This document shows positions 28,219 to 32,569 of a DNA stretch of 32,569 nucleotides, one piece after another (position 1 is the stretch's first letter; every line of letters begins with the position of its first letter). Origin of the DNA: Methanosphaera cuniculi (GTDB taxonomy: Archaea; Methanobacteriota; Methanobacteria; Methanobacteriales; Methanobacteriaceae); NCBI RefSeq assembly GCF_003149675.1, contig NZ_LWMS01000007.1, forward strand, positions 1 through 32,569. Reading direction: 5' to 3'. A model generated the notes under the pieces. The model ran no database searches and was not told the DNA's origin. It saw nothing but the letters and a program-made list of their open reading frames with translations. The position numbers and the translations under genes were made by a program.

Positions 28219-31200
28219 TTGTCTATTATGTTTCCTTTTGAGTTTAGATCTAGTACTAGTTTTTTATTTGTATTTGTTATACTCATGTTTGTCATGTTAA
28301 TTTTTGTGTTTTCTGTTTTTATTGTTATGTTGTTTTGTGTATAATCATGATATCTTTTTATTGTTATTGTTCTATTATTATTTAGTAGTAGTGTTTTATT
28401 ATTTAAGTTTCCAAGTATTAATCTTATGTCTCGTGTTTCATTTAGAGTGGTTGTTTTTATTGTTCCATCATTTTCAAAGAACTGATTGTATGTCTCATCG
28501 ATTATGAGATAATTTTGATATGTTGGATTGTTTGAATTAATAATGTTATTATTAACTGGTGTTGTTGCTTCATCACCTACAAGAAGATCAGCTATAAAAT
28601 TATTATTTTCAATTGTGTTATTTTGTGTTTGATTAATAATAACAGTATAATCATTTGTAGTATTAAAGTATGATTTTGTAATTATGTTATTATCAGTATT
28701 AAATATTACTACTGGTTGTTGATTTGTATTATTAATTTTTAAACCTGTAATATTTACATACCCATTTTCTTTTGTTACTATAGTGGTATTATATGATATA
28801 ATTCTTGTGGTTTTTTGTGCTATGTTTAATGTAGAATTATTTATAGTTAGTATTTTATTGTTTAATGAGGCTATTATTTGGATTTGTTGAACATCAGCAT
28901 ATTCTGGTTTTAAGTTTCCATCATCATCAAAGTATATGTAGAATGTTTCATCATTTAATCGTATTATATTAACTTTTGGAGTGTTGTTTATGATAGTATT
29001 TTTTCCTGATACATAAGTTACAGCACCATCACCTTGATATGTTGAACTTACTAAGTGATTGGTTATTATTGTATTATTTTTAGCACTTTCACCTAATACT
29101 ATTGCATAATCATCTTTTGTTGTTGTTATATTATTTTCAAGTACTTGTGTATTGTTTATAGTTAATGATATTGCACGTGTAAATGTATTATTTCGTATTA
29201 TTGCATGATTTGATTTTAATTCTAGTGCTTTTGAATTTGTTCCTCCAACATTTAATACTCTGTTATTTTCAATATCATAGTTATAGTTATGTTGTAATCT
29301 TAATATTAGTATGTATTTATCAGTTGATGATAAACTGTTGTATAATGATGAACCTATAGGTGAATCAAAGGTATTGTTAATTATATTTATTTGAATATCA
29401 TCTGTATAATTTTTATAGTTTTCCTGAGAAACTACTCCTGTTGATTTATTAAATATATTGTTTGTTAAGTTTAAATTTCCAGCATCTACTGATATGTCAA
29501 GTTGATCATTGTTTATGAAAGTACAACCATTAATAACAGTATTAATACCTATAATATCTCTTAAATCGAAGAAATCTGAGCTTCCAGTATTTATTGTTAT
29601 TCCACTTCCAAGTTTAAATGTACTTCCTCCATCATATCCTATGTTATCTCGTATTGTTGAGTTTATTATTGTCATGTTTTTATCATTTGTTACTGTTCCC
29701 CAACGTGCATAGTTTTTCTGGAAAGTACAGTTTATTATTGTGGCTGTTCCATTGTTATATACTCCTGCTCCATAGTTACCTGTACTACTACTTTTACGGT
29801 TTGCTTCAAAGAAACTATTTAAAACTGTGAGATTTGAACCATTAGTATTACGTATACTTGCACCTACTCCACCATGGTTATAGATAAAGCTTACATTATC
29901 AACTTTAAGATTACCATAATTTTTCACAGTAGATGTAGGATATGCATTAATATTTGATCCTCCTGGATTCCAACAATTTTTAATTGTCATATTATTTATT
30001 GTTATAAGTCCAGATCCACGAGTTATAGTCATAGCCCAATTACCAGTAGCATTATTATATGTTGTCCATATGGCTGATGAATCCCATGAATAATCTCCAT
30101 CTTTTCCTGCAATGGTATAATTTACTTCTCCGTTAATACTTGAGTTTCCAAGTCCTATGAAGTTTATGTATAGTTCTCCTGGTATGGTAAGATTTGTATT
30201 TCCTACTCCTTTAAATTCACCATTTAGGTATATGTTTGCTGCTTGTTTATTGTTTTTTACAGTATCTATTGCTTTTTGTATTGTTTTAAATGGACTATTT
30301 ACAGATCCTGAATTTGAATCTGACCCATTGTTTGATACGTAATAATTATTTACTATAGTATCTTTTTTAATTTCTTTAACTTCTGTTTTTGGTAGAGTTA
30401 GTTTTGTTTTAATTTCAGTTCTTGATGTGTTATATTGACTGTTTTCTCCATATATTGCAAGTACTCGTATTTCACGATTATTCCAATTTTTTGGTATTGT
30501 GAAGTTAACAGTTGTTTTTCCTTTTATGTTTAGGTTTTGTAGTGTTTTTCCTTCAATTTTTACACAGATTTTACCATATGTTATTGTTTGATTATTTTCA
30601 TCACGTGGATTTACTTCTATTTTAAGATTATTTCCAGTTATTGTTGTTTTTAATTCTGTTTTTGTGTTTAGTCTTTCAAGACTTAGTTTTGCATTTTTTC
30701 TTGCTTCTACTATTTTGCTTGTTCCACCATATACTACTGTTAGTTTATATTCTTTTGATCTGAAGTCATTTGGTATGGTGTAATTCATTTGTGCAATTCC
30801 AAAGTTTATTTGTGTATGTCCTATGGTATTGTCATTTATTTTAAATGCAACTTTTCCTGTTTGTATTAAATTATCTGTATTTGTAAATTCTGCTTTTAAT
30901 GTAACTGTTTCTCCAGGTTTTCCTTTAACATTATTAAATTTAACATTTGTTTCACTACAAACAATTTTTGCAACTTCTTTATCTCCCATTTTAATTGTTA
31001 TATCTTCAAATTTATTTGGAAGATTATCTAGTTTAATTATTGTTGCATAATTATTATATGGTGTTAATTTTACATTTGTTAAATTAAGAATATCATCATT
31101 TGATGAAGAAAGACTAAATTCATAATTTTTAGAAAGAGATATGTTAGATACAGTTGTATAATAGTATGGATCTATTTTATAAAGACTAATATTAAGAATG

Positions 31201-31316
31201 TTTCCAGTTTTTTGGTTAAAACATTTACCAAGAGGTTGTCCATTAACTAGGAAAACTAAATCATCTTTAATATTATCTCTATTTCCTCCTTTATTTACAA
31301 AATAATTATAAGATAC
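28209..31316 (-). pseudogene. Adhesin fragment 3: Ig-like domains and main beta-helix
   Basis: Open from GTA at 31316 to the TAA at 28209 (1035 codons); the first ATG in frame is at 30989. Two Ig-like domains (GKVAFKINDNTIG, VVYGG; then KICVKIEGK, AIYGENSQ) precede a beta-helix that opens with the signature YYVSNNGSDSNSGS and SPFKTIQKAID. Two further modules of the ETYNQFF type lie near 28940 and 28490, apparently marking the borders between helix blocks. Confidence 0.75.
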
Positions 31317-32068
31317 ATTATATTAGAACCTCTAATATAAATAATATTTTCACGTTTATTTGTATTTTCAAATATACATTCTGTTATATTCTGAATATGG
31401 TCTGTAACATAATTATTATTATATATATCTGCATAATAGATAGCTTTATTATCTGAGAAATAACATTTACTAATGTTAAATAATGTATTTTTTGAACTTG
31501 CTATAGCTCCACCTTGAGCATAATTATTTACTGTTGCTCCATTTTCAATAAATTCAGTATTCATTATTATAAGTAAAATGGTCTCATTATTAGTTCCATT
31601 AATAAATATAGCTCCACCCATGGATGATTGCCCATTTTCTAAAATATTATGGATAAAATAGGAGTTATTAATAGTACATGTATTTTCAGTAAATATTGCA
31701 CCACCATAAAGATTAGATCCATAATAGCTATCTTCTGTTTTGTTAGATACTGTGTTGTTTATGAATTTTGAATTGTTTATATTCATTACAGATTTAGTGT
31801 ATATTACTCCAGCTTTAGTATCATTAAATCCATTGGTGAATGTTATGTTGTTGAAGTTTATTTTTAATGTTGTTGTATTAAGGTTAAATAATCTTGTTTT
31901 GTTTTGTCCATCAAATATTGTTTTATCTGTGTCTTCTCCATTTATTGTTATTGATTTTATGTTTGATGTATTGGTTATTGTTAGTTCTTCTGTGAATTTG
32001 TAGTTTCCATTTTTCACGTTAATTGTGTAATCTGTGTTTTCGATTCCTTCATTTTTTATGTTGTTCAT
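31295..32068 (-). pseudogene. Adhesin fragment 2: Pmp-like GGAI/FxxN beta-helix
   Basis: 257 codons. Three GGAI motifs and several FxxN motifs (FTNG, FINN, FIHN, FIEN, FSDN) mark it as a Chlamydia-Pmp-like beta-helix. Its ATG overlaps the stop of fragment 1 in an ATGA quartet, but it lacks a signal peptide and its first codons continue fragment 1 logically. It ends in a non-homologous tail after the second frameshift. Confidence 0.75.
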
Positions 32069-32367
32069 GATTGTTTTAGTGTTTCATAGTCTGTTGCAGT
32101 TTGTGTTGTTTCTACTGCCTTTTTTGGTTGTTTATAAGTCTTGTTATCCTTTATATTTTTATTTTTAGATTCTGTTTTAACTTCTTTTTTTTGTTGTGTT
32201 TGAACAACTTTACTATTACTATCTGCTATTATTTTATCTGTATTAACATCGTGCATACTTAGAGTTGTATCATTATTGTTGTCTGTTGCACTTGCTGCAC
32301 TTACAGATATTAATAGTGTTAGAAGTGTTAAACCTAGAAATAAAAATGCTTTACGATTTTTATTCAT
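32065..32367 (-). pseudogene. Adhesin fragment 1: signal peptide and N-terminal linker
   Basis: 100 codons. It starts MNKNRKAFLF followed by a hydrophobic stretch and an SAASA cleavage region (about residue 27), then a Lys/Thr/Asp linker. It ends DYETLKQS at a TGA created by the first frameshift. A weak TGGA ribosome site lies before the ATG, and a TATA-like TTTATATTATATTATAAAA lies at about 32473-32493, roughly 110 bases upstream. Confidence 0.75.
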
Positions 32368-32541
32368 AAAAAATTTTCCATTATGTTAATTAAAAAAGAA
32401 ACAACTATTCAAATAAATATTAAAAAAAATAAAAAATACAAGAATAGTTATTCTATGAAAGAATATGTGGTTTTATAATATAATATAAACTTCATAAAAC
32501 ACTTAAAAACAAATATGAAAAATAATAAGAATATATAATTT

Positions 32542-32555
32542 CCCCCCCCCCCCCC
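32542..32555 (+). repeat. C14 homopolymer tract upstream of the adhesin
   Basis: Fourteen C residues followed by TTT, 175 bases upstream of the adhesin start codon (G14 on its coding strand). It lies too far right to judge whether it belongs to a gene outside the window. Confidence 0.7.
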
Positions 32556-32569
32556 TTTGGTTAGAGTAT

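Larger units (their letters stand above)
25393..32367 (-). pseudogene. Adhesin-like Asn/Thr-rich surface protein, broken by three frameshifts
   Basis: Four consecutive minus-strand frames form one giant gene. Inserting one base at each of three places (about 32067, 31317 and 28218) restores a single reading frame of about 2325 residues. It reads: signal peptide, Pmp-like GGAI/FxxN beta-helix, Ig-like domains, a long parallel beta-helix, a second beta-helix, and a C-terminal set of Ig-like domains. This is the usual make-up of the adhesin-like proteins of gut Methanobacteriales, probably displayed on the cell surface. Each downstream frame remains open for hundreds of codons, so the breaks look recent. 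Alternatives are sequencing errors or recoding. Confidence 0.8.

Overview
The window looks like a piece of a methanogenic archaeon of the order Methanobacteriales, most probably Methanosphaera (a gut methanogen close to M. stadtmanae). The reasons are the very AT-rich DNA, archaeal-type genes throughout (Orc1/Cdc6, archaeal ThrRS with its own editing domain, Sec11-like signal peptidase, CfbA chelatases), a tRNA without an encoded CCA end, TATA-box promoters, and a giant Asn/Thr-rich adhesin-like protein at the right end. The genus name is an inference from gene content.

Left end (1-3.8 kb): a probable chromosomal replication origin. An extremely AT-rich stretch with several mini-ORB motifs lies in front of orc1/cdc6. 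A cobalamin methyltransferase gene (cbiH/cobJ fused to a Cys-rich domain) follows, and two further mini-ORBs lie beyond it. Next comes an orphan reading frame resembling a type II restriction endonuclease (3.8-4.4 kb).

Middle (4.6-22.9 kb): mostly housekeeping genes. The lysA-dapF pair on the minus strand handles diaminopimelate and lysine. A tRNA-Arg(UCG) is followed by ilvD (branched-chain amino acids), a signal peptidase I, argS and thrS. A double methyltransferase-like protein follows. Then comes a ParA-type ATPase gene overlapping a small gene whose product begins with the ParA-contacting box of bacterial ParB. A perfect inverted repeat sits in front of the parA promoter. Further on are a radical SAM/HhH protein, a LemA plus DUF2207 membrane pair, an AmmeMemoRadiSam-type radical SAM protein, and thiL (thiamine).

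Right end (23.0-32.4 kb, all minus strand): a single-domain CfbA-type chelatase overlaps a DUF35 zinc-ribbon/OB-fold gene, and upstream lies a second chelatase with two fused CfbA domains. Two of the three domains carry His-rich loops. The rest is one 7-kb adhesin-like gene broken by three single-base deletions into four reading frames that can be stitched into about 2325 residues. A C14 tract lies upstream of it and a C11/T tract follows it.

The most interesting items are the ParA/ParB-box pair with its inverted repeat close to the origin, the expansion of His-rich CfbA domains, the origin with ORBs on both sides of orc1-cbiH, the freshly broken adhesin, and a repeated C-rich-then-T-rich signature at gene ends that looks like the local transcription termination signal. 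No insertion sequence, prophage or CRISPR array was seen.
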